Source of the DNA: Parvibaculum sp045863935
Lineage (GTDB): Bacteria > Pseudomonadota > Alphaproteobacteria > Parvibaculales > Parvibaculaceae
Direction: 5' to 3'
Length of the DNA: 64,000 nt
Assembly (NCBI RefSeq): GCF_045863935.1
Contig: NZ_BTVP01000006.1
Span: 49,125 to 113,124, forward strand
Positions within the stretch are counted from its first letter, which is position 1. The number at the start of each line of letters is the position of its first letter. The notes beneath the pieces are model-generated. The model was given only the letters and a program-made list of their open reading frames with translations. It made no database searches and was not told the DNA's origin. This document shows, piece by piece, positions 7,631 to 15,478 of the stretch. A program made the position numbers and the translations under genes.

Positions 7631-7841
7631 GTTCTTTTCTCACCTTGGCCGCCGAGTGAGTCTTTTCCTGTCCCTTGCGAACGCGCTCCAGCACGCCCGC
7701 CGCAAGGTAATAGTCCTCCATCTCGGCAATACCGCGTTCGATGATCTCGCGCAGGTAATAGGCCTTGGTGCGCCCCGTCTTCTTCGCGAGAAGGTCGAGA
7801 CGTTTTTCGAGTTTTGCGTCGAGGCGGACGGATGTGGGCAT
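7614..7841 (-). CDS. relB: RelB-type ribbon-helix-helix antitoxin
   Basis: A protein of 75 residues. The N-terminal part (MPTSVRLDAKLEKRLDLLA, then KKTGRTKAYYLREIIERGI) is a typical ribbon-helix-helix DNA-binding domain. The C-terminal 30 residues are the toxin-binding tail. It precedes relE with a 17-nt overlap. I chose the ATG at 7841 because the upstream extension is AT-rich promoter DNA. RelB proteins neutralise RelE and repress their own operon; the paired repeats just upstream are a likely operator. With the toxin frameshifted, it may now be an orphan antitoxin. Confidence 0.85.
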   Translation of the reverse strand: MPTSVRLDAKLEKRLDLLAKKTGRTKAYYLREIIERGIAEMEDYYLAAGVLERVRKGQEKTHSAAKVRKELGLDD

Positions 7842-7864
7842 GAGGCGCTCCGCACTTTGACTAC

Positions 7865-7892
7865 TTGTATTCAAGATATTTTTTGTATTCAA
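7865..7892 (-). promoter_or_regulatory. Direct repeats upstream of relB
   Basis: The 10-mer TTGTATTCAA occurs twice with an 18-bp period, 24 and 42 nt upstream of the relB start, in an AT-rich patch unlike its GC-rich surroundings. This is the expected place for an autoregulatory operator and promoter of a toxin-antitoxin operon. Confidence 0.6.
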
Positions 7893-7949
7893 ATCGCGCA
7901 AGAAGAAAGCTCCTACGCGTCCCGTGCCGGCCGGACGCCGCCAGGCGCC

Positions 7950-9425
7950 TCACCGCTCCCAGTAGTCCTTCGAGAACATGACGAGGATGGTCAGCAGTTC
8001 GAGGCGGCCGAGCAGCATGGCGAAGGAGAGGATGAGTTTCGGGCCGTCGGGGAGCGAGGCGAAATTGCCGGCGGGACCGACGATAGGGCCGAGGCCGGGG
8101 CCGACATTGGCGAAGGCCTGCGCCGAGGAGGAAATCGCGGTGACGAAATCGACGCCGAAAGCCGCGATCGCCAGCGCGGCGACGAGGATCGACCCCATGA
8201 AGACGAAAACGAAGAGCGCGACGGAAAAGACGATCTCGCGGTTCACCGTACGGTCGGCATAGCGCATGGTCTGCGCGACATGCGGATAGAGCGTCTGGCG
8301 CACCTGGCTCTTGAAGAGAAGGGCAAGGATCTGCAGGCGGAACATCTTGAGGCCGCCCGAGGTCGACCCCGTGCAGCCGCCGAGAAAGGTGAGGATGAAG
8401 AAGGCCATGATCGCGAAGGGCCCCCAGAGCGTGTAATCCGTGCTGGCGAAGCCCGTGGTGGTGACGACCGAGGTGACGTTGAAGGTTGTGAGCGTCAGCG
8501 CTTCGAAGAAACCGTAGTCGCCGCGGGCGGCAAGCCAGAGCGCCATCACCACCGAGACGCCTACCAGCATCGCGATGAAGCCCTTCACCTGCTGGTCGTT
8601 CCAGAGCGTCTCGCCCGTGCCCCTGAGCGTCTGCACGTAGAGCGCGAGCGGCAAAGCGCCGGAAATCATGAAGATGATGGATGCCCAGTGGATGAAGGGA
8701 TTGGAGAAATAGCCGAAGGACGCATCATGGGTGGAATAGCCGCCTGTCGAGATCGTGCTCATGGCGTGGTTGAGCGCATCGAAAGCGGTCATGCCGCCGA
8801 GAATATAGGCAAGCGCGCAGAGCAGCGTGAGCAGCAGGTAGACCTCGCCGATGGCGACCGCGATCTGCCCCGGACGCGGCAGCACCTTTTCCGAGCGATC
8901 CGAACTCTCGGTACGGAAAAGCTGCATGCCGCCGACGCGCAGGAAGGGCAGAATGGCCACCGCCGTCAGAATGATGCCGACACCGCCGATCCACTGGATG
9001 AGCGAACGCCAGAGCAGGATGCCGGGCGGCGTCCGGTCGAGCCCCGTCATCACCGTGGAACCGGTGGTGGTGATGCCGGACATGGCCTCGAAAAAGGCGT
9101 CGGTATAGTTCATGTCCACTTCGGAGAAGGCGAAGGGCAGCGCCGAAAAGGCGCTGACCGAGAGCCAGCCGAGCGAAGTGACGATGAAGGTGGCGCGGTG
9201 GGTGAGGTCGCGCTCTTCCGTCTGGTTCGCCAGCATCAGCGCGCCGCCGACGAAGCCGGTCACGACGGCGGACGACAGGAAGGCCTGCCAGTCGTTGCTG
9301 CGCGCGACGATTTCGGCGAGCACCGGCACCAGCATGACGACCGAAAGGGCGACCAGCAGCGCGCCGATCACCAGACCGACCACCTTGGTGCTGTCGGTTG
9401 CTATCCTTGCCCCGGCGCTGTCCAT
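7950..9425 (-). CDS. trkH: Trk-type potassium uptake protein
   Basis: An inner-membrane K+ transporter subunit of 491 residues (TrkH/KtrB superfamily), which works with the cytoplasmic NAD-binding subunit TrkA (not in this window). Four pore-loop repeats with selectivity glycines can be seen: TTTGSTVMTG (near 120), STISTGGYS (near 235), TSVVTTTGFAS (near 330) and AFANVGPGLG (near 445). Length and the roughly ten transmembrane helices fit the family. It is a single minus-strand gene, transcribed divergently from mcd, with about 200 nt between the starts. Confidence 0.93.
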   Translation of the reverse strand: MDSAGARIATDSTKVVGLVIGALLVALSVVMLVPVLAEIVARSNDWQAFLSSAVVTGFVGGALMLANQTEERDLTHRATFIVTSLGWLSVSAFSALPFAFSEVDMNYTDAFFEAMSGITTTGSTVMTGLDRTPPGILLWRSLIQWIGGVGIILTAVAILPFLRVGGMQLFRTESSDRSEKVLPRPGQIAVAIGEVYLLLTLLCALAYILGGMTAFDALNHAMSTISTGGYSTHDASFGYFSNPFIHWASIIFMISGALPLALYVQTLRGTGETLWNDQQVKGFIAMLVGVSVVMALWLAARGDYGFFEALTLTTFNVTSVVTTTGFASTDYTLWGPFAIMAFFILTFLGGCTGSTSGGLKMFRLQILALLFKSQVRQTLYPHVAQTMRYADRTVNREIVFSVALFVFVFMGSILVAALAIAAFGVDFVTAISSSAQAFANVGPGLGPIVGPAGNFASLPDGPKLILSFAMLLGRLELLTILVMFSKDYWER

Positions 9426-9623
9426 GAAATGCCCCTGTCAGATCCGTCTTGCCCGCATCCACCGAATCGCGGCCCCCGCTGGCCGGAGCCGGAGGTTCGA
9501 GATATATAGACATTGAAGGGTCCATGCCATTCCCTCAGGGGCCCCGCCGAACATCCGGCTTCCCGATCCGAGGCCCGGTTCCGGCGCCTTTTCCGTCACG
9601 CCTGCCACGAGCGAGTCCCGTCC

Positions 9624-11324
9624 ATGAGCCAGTCTCCCGCCGCCAACTCTTCGAACGCTTCGGAGAGCAAAGTCCTTCTCGACGACCTCCTGCCCCTGAC
9701 GGCGGGCGCCGTGGACGCGGCGGATGCCCTTTTTGTCAAGGCGAAGGCCTCGGTTTTCGCGAAGGTCGCGAAGGACGGAAAGGTTTCCGCGGCGGCGATC
9801 GAGCGCGAGCAGTTCGCGGTGCATGGCCTTGCCTGGCTCGCGACCTATGTGGAGGCGCTGCGCCAGCTTGCCGCCTATGCCGCGCGGATGAAGGAGGAAG
9901 GCCGGTTCGGCGAATTCGAGGCGCTGATCGTTCAGGCCGCCTTCGGCGAATATCTCTCGCAGATGGCGGGCGGCATTCCGATGAGCCAGGGCGAGACGGT
10001 GCGCATGCGCGATCTGGGCGTGACGCATGAGGAAACGCAGGTGCTCTTCAACGATGCCGTGCGCAAGCTGGTGACGGGCGGCAATACCGCCCCCGTCCGC
10101 GCGCGGCTCGCCGAACTCATTGCCGCGAATGCCGGCGCGGCGACCTTCGGCGATACCGGGCTCGAGGAAACCTATGACGCGATCCGCGACCAGATGCGCA
10201 AATTCGCCGATGCCGAAGTCGTGCCTCACGCGCATGACTGGCATCTGAAGGACGACTACATTCCGATGGAGGTCGTCGCGCAGATGTCGGAACTCGGCGT
10301 CTTCGGGCTGACGATCCCGGAAGAATTCGGCGGGCTCGGCCTCGGCAAGGAATCGATGTGCGTCGTCTCCGAGGAACTGAGCCGCGGCTATATCGGCGTC
10401 GGCTCGCTCGGCACACGCTCCGAAATCGCGGCCGAACTCATTCTCGGCGGCGGCACGGACGAGCAGAAGAACAAGTGGCTGCCGAAGATCGCGAGCGGCG
10501 AAACGCTGCCCACCGCCGTGTTCACGGAACCCAATACCGGCTCCGACCTTGCAAGCCTGCGCACGCGGGGGCGGCGCGACGGCGACGTCTACAAGGTGAA
10601 CGGCAACAAGACATGGATCACGCATGCGGCACGCGCGGACGTGATGACGCTGCTCTGCCGCACCAATGACGAGCCGGGCTACAAGGGCCTTTCGATGCTG
10701 CTCGCCGAAAAGCCCCGTGGCGGCGACAACGAACCCTTCCCGGCAAAGGGCATGTCGGGCGGCGAGATCGAGGTGCTCGGTTATCGCGGCATGAAGGAAT
10801 TCGAGATCGGTTTCGACGATTTCGAGGTGAAGGCGGAAAACCTGCTCGGCGGCGAGGAAGGCCAGGGCTTCAAGCAGCTCATGCAGACCTTCGAGAGCGC
10901 GCGCATCCAGACGGCGGCGCGCGCCGTCGGCGTCGCGCAATGCGCGCTGGAACTGGGCCTGCGTTACGCACAGGAGCGCGTGCAGTTCGGCAAGCCGATC
11001 TACACATTCCCGCGCGTCTTCGGAAAGCTCGTCATGATGGCGGTCGAGATCATGGTGGCGCGCCAGATCACTTATTTCGCCGCGCGCGAAAAGGATGGCG
11101 GCCGGCGCTGCGACCTCGAGGCAGGCATGGCGAAGCTGCTGGCCGCGCGCGTCGCCTGGGCAGCGGCGGACAACGCGCTGCAGATCCATGGCGGCAACGG
11201 CTTCGCGCTCGAATATCCGGTGAGCCGCGTGCTCTGCGATGCGCGCATCCTCAATATTTTCGAAGGCGCGGCGGAAATCCAGGCGCAGGTGATCGCCCGC
11301 CGCCTGCTCGAAGGCGGCAATTGA
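9624..11324 (+). CDS. mcd: (2S)-methylsuccinyl-CoA dehydrogenase
   Basis: An acyl-CoA dehydrogenase of 566 residues with a helical N-terminal extension of about 165 residues before the catalytic core, the layout of methylsuccinyl-CoA dehydrogenase. It oxidises (2S)-methylsuccinyl-CoA to mesaconyl-CoA in the ethylmalonyl-CoA pathway and passes electrons to ETF. The core starts near residue 170 (YDAIRDQMRKFADAEV) and includes the flavin-binding block FTEPNTGSDLASL (near 302) and the C-terminal GGNGFALEYPVSR (near 520) plus IFEGAAEIQAQ. I chose the ATG at 9624, which opens a normal hydrophilic N-terminus. With ecm, ccr and etfBA close by, this assignment is stronger than a generic acyl-CoA dehydrogenase call. 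Confidence 0.9.
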   Translation: MSQSPAANSSNASESKVLLDDLLPLTAGAVDAADALFVKAKASVFAKVAKDGKVSAAAIEREQFAVHGLAWLATYVEALRQLAAYAARMKEEGRFGEFEALIVQAAFGEYLSQMAGGIPMSQGETVRMRDLGVTHEETQVLFNDAVRKLVTGGNTAPVRARLAELIAANAGAATFGDTGLEETYDAIRDQMRKFADAEVVPHAHDWHLKDDYIPMEVVAQMSELGVFGLTIPEEFGGLGLGKESMCVVSEELSRGYIGVGSLGTRSEIAAELILGGGTDEQKNKWLPKIASGETLPTAVFTEPNTGSDLASLRTRGRRDGDVYKVNGNKTWITHAARADVMTLLCRTNDEPGYKGLSMLLAEKPRGGDNEPFPAKGMSGGEIEVLGYRGMKEFEIGFDDFEVKAENLLGGEEGQGFKQLMQTFESARIQTAARAVGVAQCALELGLRYAQERVQFGKPIYTFPRVFGKLVMMAVEIMVARQITYFAAREKDGGRRCDLEAGMAKLLAARVAWAAADNALQIHGGNGFALEYPVSRVLCDARILNIFEGAAEIQAQVIARRLLEGGN

Positions 11325-11356
11325 TGAAAATGCACCTGCTCGAAGGAGGGAACTGA
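11303..11356 (+). repeat. 22-bp tandem duplication at the mcd 3' end
   Basis: The last 22 bases of mcd (11303-11324) recur at 11335-11356 with 19 of 22 identical. The second copy has gained a GGAGGGA ribosome site for the following HIG1-domain gene. The copy also closes a 10-codon frame that starts on the mcd stop (TGATG) and ends with the same LLEGGN residues as Mcd. Confidence 0.7.
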
Positions 11357-11359
11357 GAG

Positions 11360-11551
11360 ATGACGGAATTTTTCGCCTGGGCCGGCCCCCTCGCGATGGT
11401 GGCGGTCCTGATCGTCCTGATGCTCGGCCTGTGGAACATGATGCGGGGCGGTTCTGCGAGCCGTTCGCAAACCTTGATGCGCTGGCGCGTGGCGCTCCAG
11501 TTCGTCGCCATTGCCGTCATCATGACGGGGCTCTATCTGAGCACCATGTGA
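11360..11551 (+). CDS. HIG1-domain twin transmembrane protein
   Basis: A small membrane protein of 63 residues with two transmembrane helices (about residues 7-26 and 44-61) joined by a basic loop, RSQTLMRWRVALQ. This loop matches the hypoxia-induced-gene-1 (HIG1) domain of alphaproteobacterial and mitochondrial proteins, which associate with cytochrome oxidase. GGAGGGA lies about 8 nt before the ATG, inside the duplicated copy of the mcd end. It is probably co-transcribed with mcd, though a functional link is not evident. Confidence 0.8.
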   Translation: MTEFFAWAGPLAMVAVLIVLMLGLWNMMRGGSASRSQTLMRWRVALQFVAIAVIMTGLYLSTM

Positions 11552-11661
11552 ACCCGATCCGGACCCGGGCGTTCACCAACGGAACTGTTATCGCAAAATT
11601 GAGAAACCCTCTGTAAAGTATGGACAACATCTGGAAAGATTTCGAGCAAGGGGGATCCATC

Positions 11662-12207
11662 GTGTTTCTGAAGCGTTTTGCACTCACCACTCTCGCGGCG
11701 GCACCGTTTTTTTGTACCTCGATGCCGGCCAGTGCCGAGGGGATGCTGACCGAGCTGCGCATCGGCGTGCTCGACCATGACAGCGACCTTCTTCGCGAGC
11801 GTCATGAGACGAGCGACCCGGACATCAATCTGGAAGCCCGCTTCGCATCGCCGGACTTCCTGTCCTGGGCCTACTCGCCGAACCCGCTGATCGGCGCCAA
11901 CATCAACACCGGCGACGGCACAAGCCTCGCCTATGCGGGCCTTGGCTGGACGTTCTTCCTGACCGACGGGATTTTCACCGATTTCACCTTTGGCGGCGCG
12001 ATCCATGACGGCGAGACGAACGGGCCCAGCGCCGACAGCCGCCAGTATGGCTGCCGCCTCGCTTTCCATGAAAGCTTCTCGCTCGGCTACAGCTTCGACG
12101 GCCACAACGCCATCATGCTGGGCATCGACCATATGTCCAATGCCTCGCTTTGCGACAAGAATGACGGGTTGACGAATCTCGGCATCCGCTACGCCTACAG
12201 GTTCTGA
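11662..12207 (+). CDS. pagL: Outer-membrane lipid A deacylase (PagL family)
   Basis: Exported beta-barrel protein of about 181 residues. The GTG at 11662 follows an AAGGGGGA ribosome site and gives a clean signal peptide ending in PASA; an upstream in-frame ATG at 11620 would spoil it. The C-terminal region holds the PagL signature: a His-Met-Ser-Asn (GIDHMSNASL), and the final strand ends in RYAYRF with a terminal aromatic residue, as in outer-membrane barrels. PagL removes the 3-O acyl chain of lipid A. A second conserved block, FHESFSLGYSF, contains the likely catalytic Glu. It is monocistronic with its own terminator. Confidence 0.82.
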   Translation: MFLKRFALTTLAAAPFFCTSMPASAEGMLTELRIGVLDHDSDLLRERHETSDPDINLEARFASPDFLSWAYSPNPLIGANINTGDGTSLAYAGLGWTFFLTDGIFTDFTFGGAIHDGETNGPSADSRQYGCRLAFHESFSLGYSFDGHNAIMLGIDHMSNASLCDKNDGLTNLGIRYAYRF

Positions 12208-12234
12208 AATCCCGGAAATCCGGGCCTTGAGAAG

Positions 12235-12265
12235 CGGGCGCCGCAACCATGCGGCGCCCGTTTTT
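12235..12265 (+). terminator. Terminator after pagL
   Basis: A 10-bp perfect stem (CGGGCGCCGC / GCGGCGCCCG) with a six-base loop, followed by TTTTT. A textbook intrinsic terminator 27 nt after the pagL stop. Confidence 0.85.
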
Positions 12266-12362
12266 GTTGTTCTTGCGGGAAGGGCGGGCCTTATGATGCC
12301 ACCTGCCCTATATCCCCGCGCATGGGCCCTCGAACAGGGCCGGCGCCGACAGGAGGCCGCCC

Positions 12363-13256
12363 ATGACCGGACAGGAAATTTCCGCCGCCGAACTCCCGAA
12401 GGACCATGTCACCATTTCGGGCCGCGGCATGACCTTCAGCGAGATGGGCGAGGGCGATCCGATCGTCTTCCTGCATGGCAACCCGACCTCCTCCTATCTC
12501 TGGCGGAACGTCATGCCTCATCTGAAAGACCAGGGGCGCTGCATCGCGCCGGACCTGATCGGCATGGGCGACAGCGACAAGCTCGAGCCTTCGGGACCGG
12601 CGCGCTACACCTTCCGCGAACACCGCCGTTTTCTCGATGCCTTTCTGGAAGCGGTCGGCGCGACGAAGAACGTGACGCTCGTCATCCATGACTGGGGTTC
12701 GGCACTCGGCTTCGACTGGGCGAACCGGAACCGGCAGTCGGTGGAAGGCATCGCCTATATGGAGGGGATCGTGCGCCCCCTCGAATGGGACGAGTGGAAC
12801 GAGGATGCGCGCGGCATCTTCGAAGGGCTGCGCTCCGAGGCGGGCGAGGAGATGATCCTCGAGAAGAACCTTTTCATCGAGGCGATATTGCCGGGCTCGA
12901 TCCTCAGGAAGCTCACCGAGGAGGAGATGGCGGTCTATCGCCGCCCCTTCATCGACGAGGGCGAGGACCGGCGGCCGACCCTGACCTGGCCGCGCCAGAT
13001 CCCGCTCGGCGGCGAGCCGGAAGACGTGGTGGACATCGTCCGGTCCTATGCGGACTGGATGGCCGCGAACGATCTGCCGAAGCTCTTCGTCAATGCCGAC
13101 CCTGGCGCCATCCTGACGGGCGCGCAGCGCGAATTCTGCCGGAGCTGGAAGAACCAGACGGAGGTGACGGTGAAGGGCAGCCACTTCATCCAGGAGGACA
13201 GCCCCCACGAGATCGGCGAGGCGATCGCCAAATGGCGCCGGTCCTGGAGGAAATAG
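12363..13256 (+). CDS. Haloalkane dehalogenase, LinB/DhaA type
   Basis: Alpha/beta hydrolase of 297 residues, strongly like the HLD-II haloalkane dehalogenases that hydrolyse carbon-halogen bonds of haloalkanes. All family residues are visible: nucleophile Asp110 in VIHDWGSALGFDWA, halide-binding Asn40 (HGNPTSSYLWRN) and Trp111, catalytic acid Glu134 (AYMEGI) and His274 (GSHFIQEDSP). The motif DLIGMGDSDKL is also as in LinB. It is preceded by GACAGGAGG. It is flanked by a terminator upstream and cytochrome b561 downstream, so it is probably a single gene. The natural substrate cannot be told from sequence. Confidence 0.9.
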   Translation: MTGQEISAAELPKDHVTISGRGMTFSEMGEGDPIVFLHGNPTSSYLWRNVMPHLKDQGRCIAPDLIGMGDSDKLEPSGPARYTFREHRRFLDAFLEAVGATKNVTLVIHDWGSALGFDWANRNRQSVEGIAYMEGIVRPLEWDEWNEDARGIFEGLRSEAGEEMILEKNLFIEAILPGSILRKLTEEEMAVYRRPFIDEGEDRRPTLTWPRQIPLGGEPEDVVDIVRSYADWMAANDLPKLFVNADPGAILTGAQREFCRSWKNQTEVTVKGSHFIQEDSPHEIGEAIAKWRRSWRK

Positions 13257-13374
13257 CGCTTCCTCTCGTGTCATCTCACCGTAATGTTGTCCTGACAGCG
13301 TGATCCGCCCAACTTGATTCACACAGCGCGACGGGCGACTCTCGCACGATGCACACCCACAGAGAGACCAGCAC

Positions 13375-13896
13375 ATGAAAGAGACCGCTTCCGTCAATTC
13401 GGGCTTCGGCACGCGGCTGAAGACCCTGCACTGGGCCATTACCGTGCTCGTGCTCATCATGCTTTACGGCGGCTTCACATTGAGCCGCGAGACGGCAACG
13501 CTGCATTTCGGCACCGGCCTCGTGGTCCTCGTGCTCATGGTGATCTGGCTTGCCGTGCGGCGCGGAAGCGCCCGGCCCGCCTACACGCCGATGCCGCGCT
13601 GGCAGGAAATTGCCGCGAAGGCGACGCATCATGGTCTCTATGCGACGGTGACGTTGCAGCCGATATTCGGCCTGCTGCTGGTCACGACGTCGAAGAACGA
13701 ACCCGTGGCCTATGGCGTGATCCCGCTCAAGATCGCGCGCAACGACATGCTGCACGAGATCGGCGAGTGGCTGCACGCCGTCAACGCCTACGCGATTGTC
13801 GCGCTCGTCTCGCTTCATATTCTTGCCGTTCTCTATCATCAGATTATTCTGAAGGATAATCTTGTGAAGCGGATGCTGCCTTTCGCGAAGGTCTGA
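13375..13896 (+). CDS. Cytochrome b561 family protein
   Basis: A membrane protein of 173 residues with four hydrophobic helices. Candidate heme ligands are His at LKTLHWAI (about 19), at the second helix (LHFGTGL, about 45), and in the third and fourth helices (ATHHGLYA; VSLHILAVLYHQ). This is the b561/CybB layout, a di-heme electron carrier thought to move electrons between quinone or superoxide and other acceptors in the inner membrane. The adenosyltransferase gene follows after 10 nt, so the two are probably co-transcribed. Confidence 0.85.
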   Translation: MKETASVNSGFGTRLKTLHWAITVLVLIMLYGGFTLSRETATLHFGTGLVVLVLMVIWLAVRRGSARPAYTPMPRWQEIAAKATHHGLYATVTLQPIFGLLLVTTSKNEPVAYGVIPLKIARNDMLHEIGEWLHAVNAYAIVALVSLHILAVLYHQIILKDNLVKRMLPFAKV

Positions 13897-13906
13897 CGGA
13901 GTCCCG

Positions 13907-14497
13907 ATGGTCACCCTCAACAAGATCTACACAAAGAGCGGCGACAAGGGCACGACGGCGCTTGCGACCGGCGAGCGCGTGGCGAAACACGCGCTCCGCA
14001 TCGAAAGCTACGGCACGGTGGACGAGACCAATTCCGTCATCGGCATCGTGCGGCTCCATACGGGGAGCATGCTGAAACTCGACGCCATGCTTGCCCGCAT
14101 CCAGAACGAGCTTTTCGACCTCGGCGCCGATCTCGCGACGCCCGAAAAGGACGAAAAGCTCGACTGGGAGCCGCTCCGCATCCTCGAGGCGCAGGTGACC
14201 CGCCTCGAGAGCGAGATCGACGAGATGAATGCGGCGCTCGAGCCGCTCCGCTCCTTCGTGCTGCCGGGCGGAACCCCGTCCGCGGCCTATCTGCACCTTG
14301 CCCGCACCGTCTGCCGCCGTGCCGAGCGGCAGGTGACGGCGCTCATGGAGGGGCCGCATGAGCGGGTGAACGAGGCGGCGCTGCGTTATCTGAACCGCCT
14401 CTCCGACTTCCTTTTCGTTGCCGCCCGCTACGCCAATCTGGGCGAGGACGGGAACGGCCCCGGCGACGTGATGTGGGTGCCGGGCGCGACGCGCTAG
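13907..14497 (+). CDS. pduO: Cob(I)alamin adenosyltransferase, PduO type
   Basis: An enzyme of 196 residues that transfers adenosyl from ATP to cob(I)alamin and so makes adenosylcobalamin. The family's ATP-binding start, KIYTKSGDKGTTAL, lies at residues 6-19. YGTVDETNS follows at about 36, and the conserved Arg/Glu helix HLARTVCRRAERQV sits near 131-144. The product is the cofactor of Ecm and of the ribonucleotide reductase NrdJ, both encoded in this window, which makes its placement here sensible. It sits 10 nt after the cytochrome b561 gene. Confidence 0.92.
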   Translation: MVTLNKIYTKSGDKGTTALATGERVAKHALRIESYGTVDETNSVIGIVRLHTGSMLKLDAMLARIQNELFDLGADLATPEKDEKLDWEPLRILEAQVTRLESEIDEMNAALEPLRSFVLPGGTPSAAYLHLARTVCRRAERQVTALMEGPHERVNEAALRYLNRLSDFLFVAARYANLGEDGNGPGDVMWVPGATR

Positions 14498-14513
14498 GCC
14501 CCTCCCCTATTCG

Positions 14514-14542
14514 TTGACAGGGGCGGACGGGGCCTCTAGGTT
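14514..14542 (+). promoter_or_regulatory. Promoter of etfBA
   Basis: TTGACA and TAGGTT separated by exactly 17 bp, a good housekeeping sigma-factor promoter. Transcription would start near 14550 and leave an untranslated leader of about 180 nt before etfB. I see no recognisable riboswitch in that leader. Confidence 0.6.
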
Positions 14543-14728
14543 CCCGCACCGCAACAGCAGCTTTGTGGCACCGGGCGCGTTTGGCCTCGTTTTGCGCGAG
14601 AAACAGCCGTTTTCAAGGCAACCAGCCGCCCAGACCTACACCAAGACCGGCGCCGAGGTTTCCGAGAGGCCGGGGGCAGTTTCACCCCGTTTCTCGCCGC
14701 CAAGGCAAGCGCTCAGGAGTCCGCCTCG

Positions 14729-15478
14729 ATGAAAGTCCTCGTACCGATCAAGCGAGTGGTCGACTACAACGTGAAAATCCGAGTGAAGTCGGATGGCAGC
14801 GGCGTCGATCTCGCCAACGTCAAGATGTCCATGAACCCCTTCGACGAAATCGCCGTCGAAGAAGCGGTTCGCCTGAAGGAAGCGGGTACGGCGACCGAAG
14901 TCGTCGTCGTCTCCATCGGCGTCCAGCAGACCAGCGAAACGATCCGCACCGCGCTCGCCATGGGCGCCGACCGCGGCATTCTCGTGAAGACCGATGAGAC
15001 GGTCGAACCGCTCAACGTCGCCAAGATCCTGAAGGGCGTGGCGGAAGCCGAGAAGCCCGACCTCATCATCCTCGGCAAGCAGGCGATCGACGACGATTGC
15101 AACCAGACGGGCCAGATGCTTTCGGCGCTGCTCGGCTGGTCGCAGGGCACCTTCGCCTCGAAGGTCGAGATCGCCGGCGACACGCTGAACCTGAAGCGCG
15201 AGGTCGATGGCGGCCTGCAGACGCTGAAGCTGAAGATGCCGGCCGTGATCACGACCGACCTCCGCCTCAACGAGCCGCGCTACGCCTCGCTCCCGAACAT
15301 CATGAAGGCGAAGAAGAAGCCGATCGACGAAAAGACGCCGGGCGATTTCGGCGTCGACGTCAAGGCCCGCCTCGAAGTCGTGAAGGTGACCGAGCCGCCG
15401 CAGCGCTCCGCCGGTATCAAGGTTGAATCGGCTGCCGAACTCGTGTCGAAGCTCAAGGAAGCGGGAGTGATCGGATGA
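14729..15478 (+). CDS. etfB: Electron transfer flavoprotein beta subunit
   Basis: A subunit of 249 residues that binds AMP and pairs with EtfA to carry electrons from acyl-CoA dehydrogenases to ETF-ubiquinone oxidoreductase. It starts MKVLVPIKRVVDYNVKIR and carries the family block NPFDEIAVEEAVRLKE, the AMP-site region LGKQAIDDDCNQTGQMLSA (near 112-130) and the ETF-beta signature around residues 150-175 (LKREVDGGLQTLKLKMPAV). The stop overlaps the etfA start (ATGA). Mcd, encoded 3 kb upstream, is a likely electron donor. Confidence 0.96.
   Translation: MKVLVPIKRVVDYNVKIRVKSDGSGVDLANVKMSMNPFDEIAVEEAVRLKEAGTATEVVVVSIGVQQTSETIRTALAMGADRGILVKTDETVEPLNVAKILKGVAEAEKPDLIILGKQAIDDDCNQTGQMLSALLGWSQGTFASKVEIAGDTLNLKREVDGGLQTLKLKMPAVITTDLRLNEPRYASLPNIMKAKKKPIDEKTPGDFGVDVKARLEVVKVTEPPQRSAGIKVESAAELVSKLKEAGVIG

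Noticed and set aside
7581..9509. Plus-strand open frame of 642 codons over trkH
   Set aside because: Antisense to an unmistakable TrkH with all four pore loops; composition (Asp/Glu/Arg/His-rich) is typical of a high-GC shadow frame.
13268..13285. Pho-box-like heptamers before cytochrome b561
   Set aside because: GTGTCAT and CCGTAAT have the right period, but the second matches the consensus in only five of seven positions.
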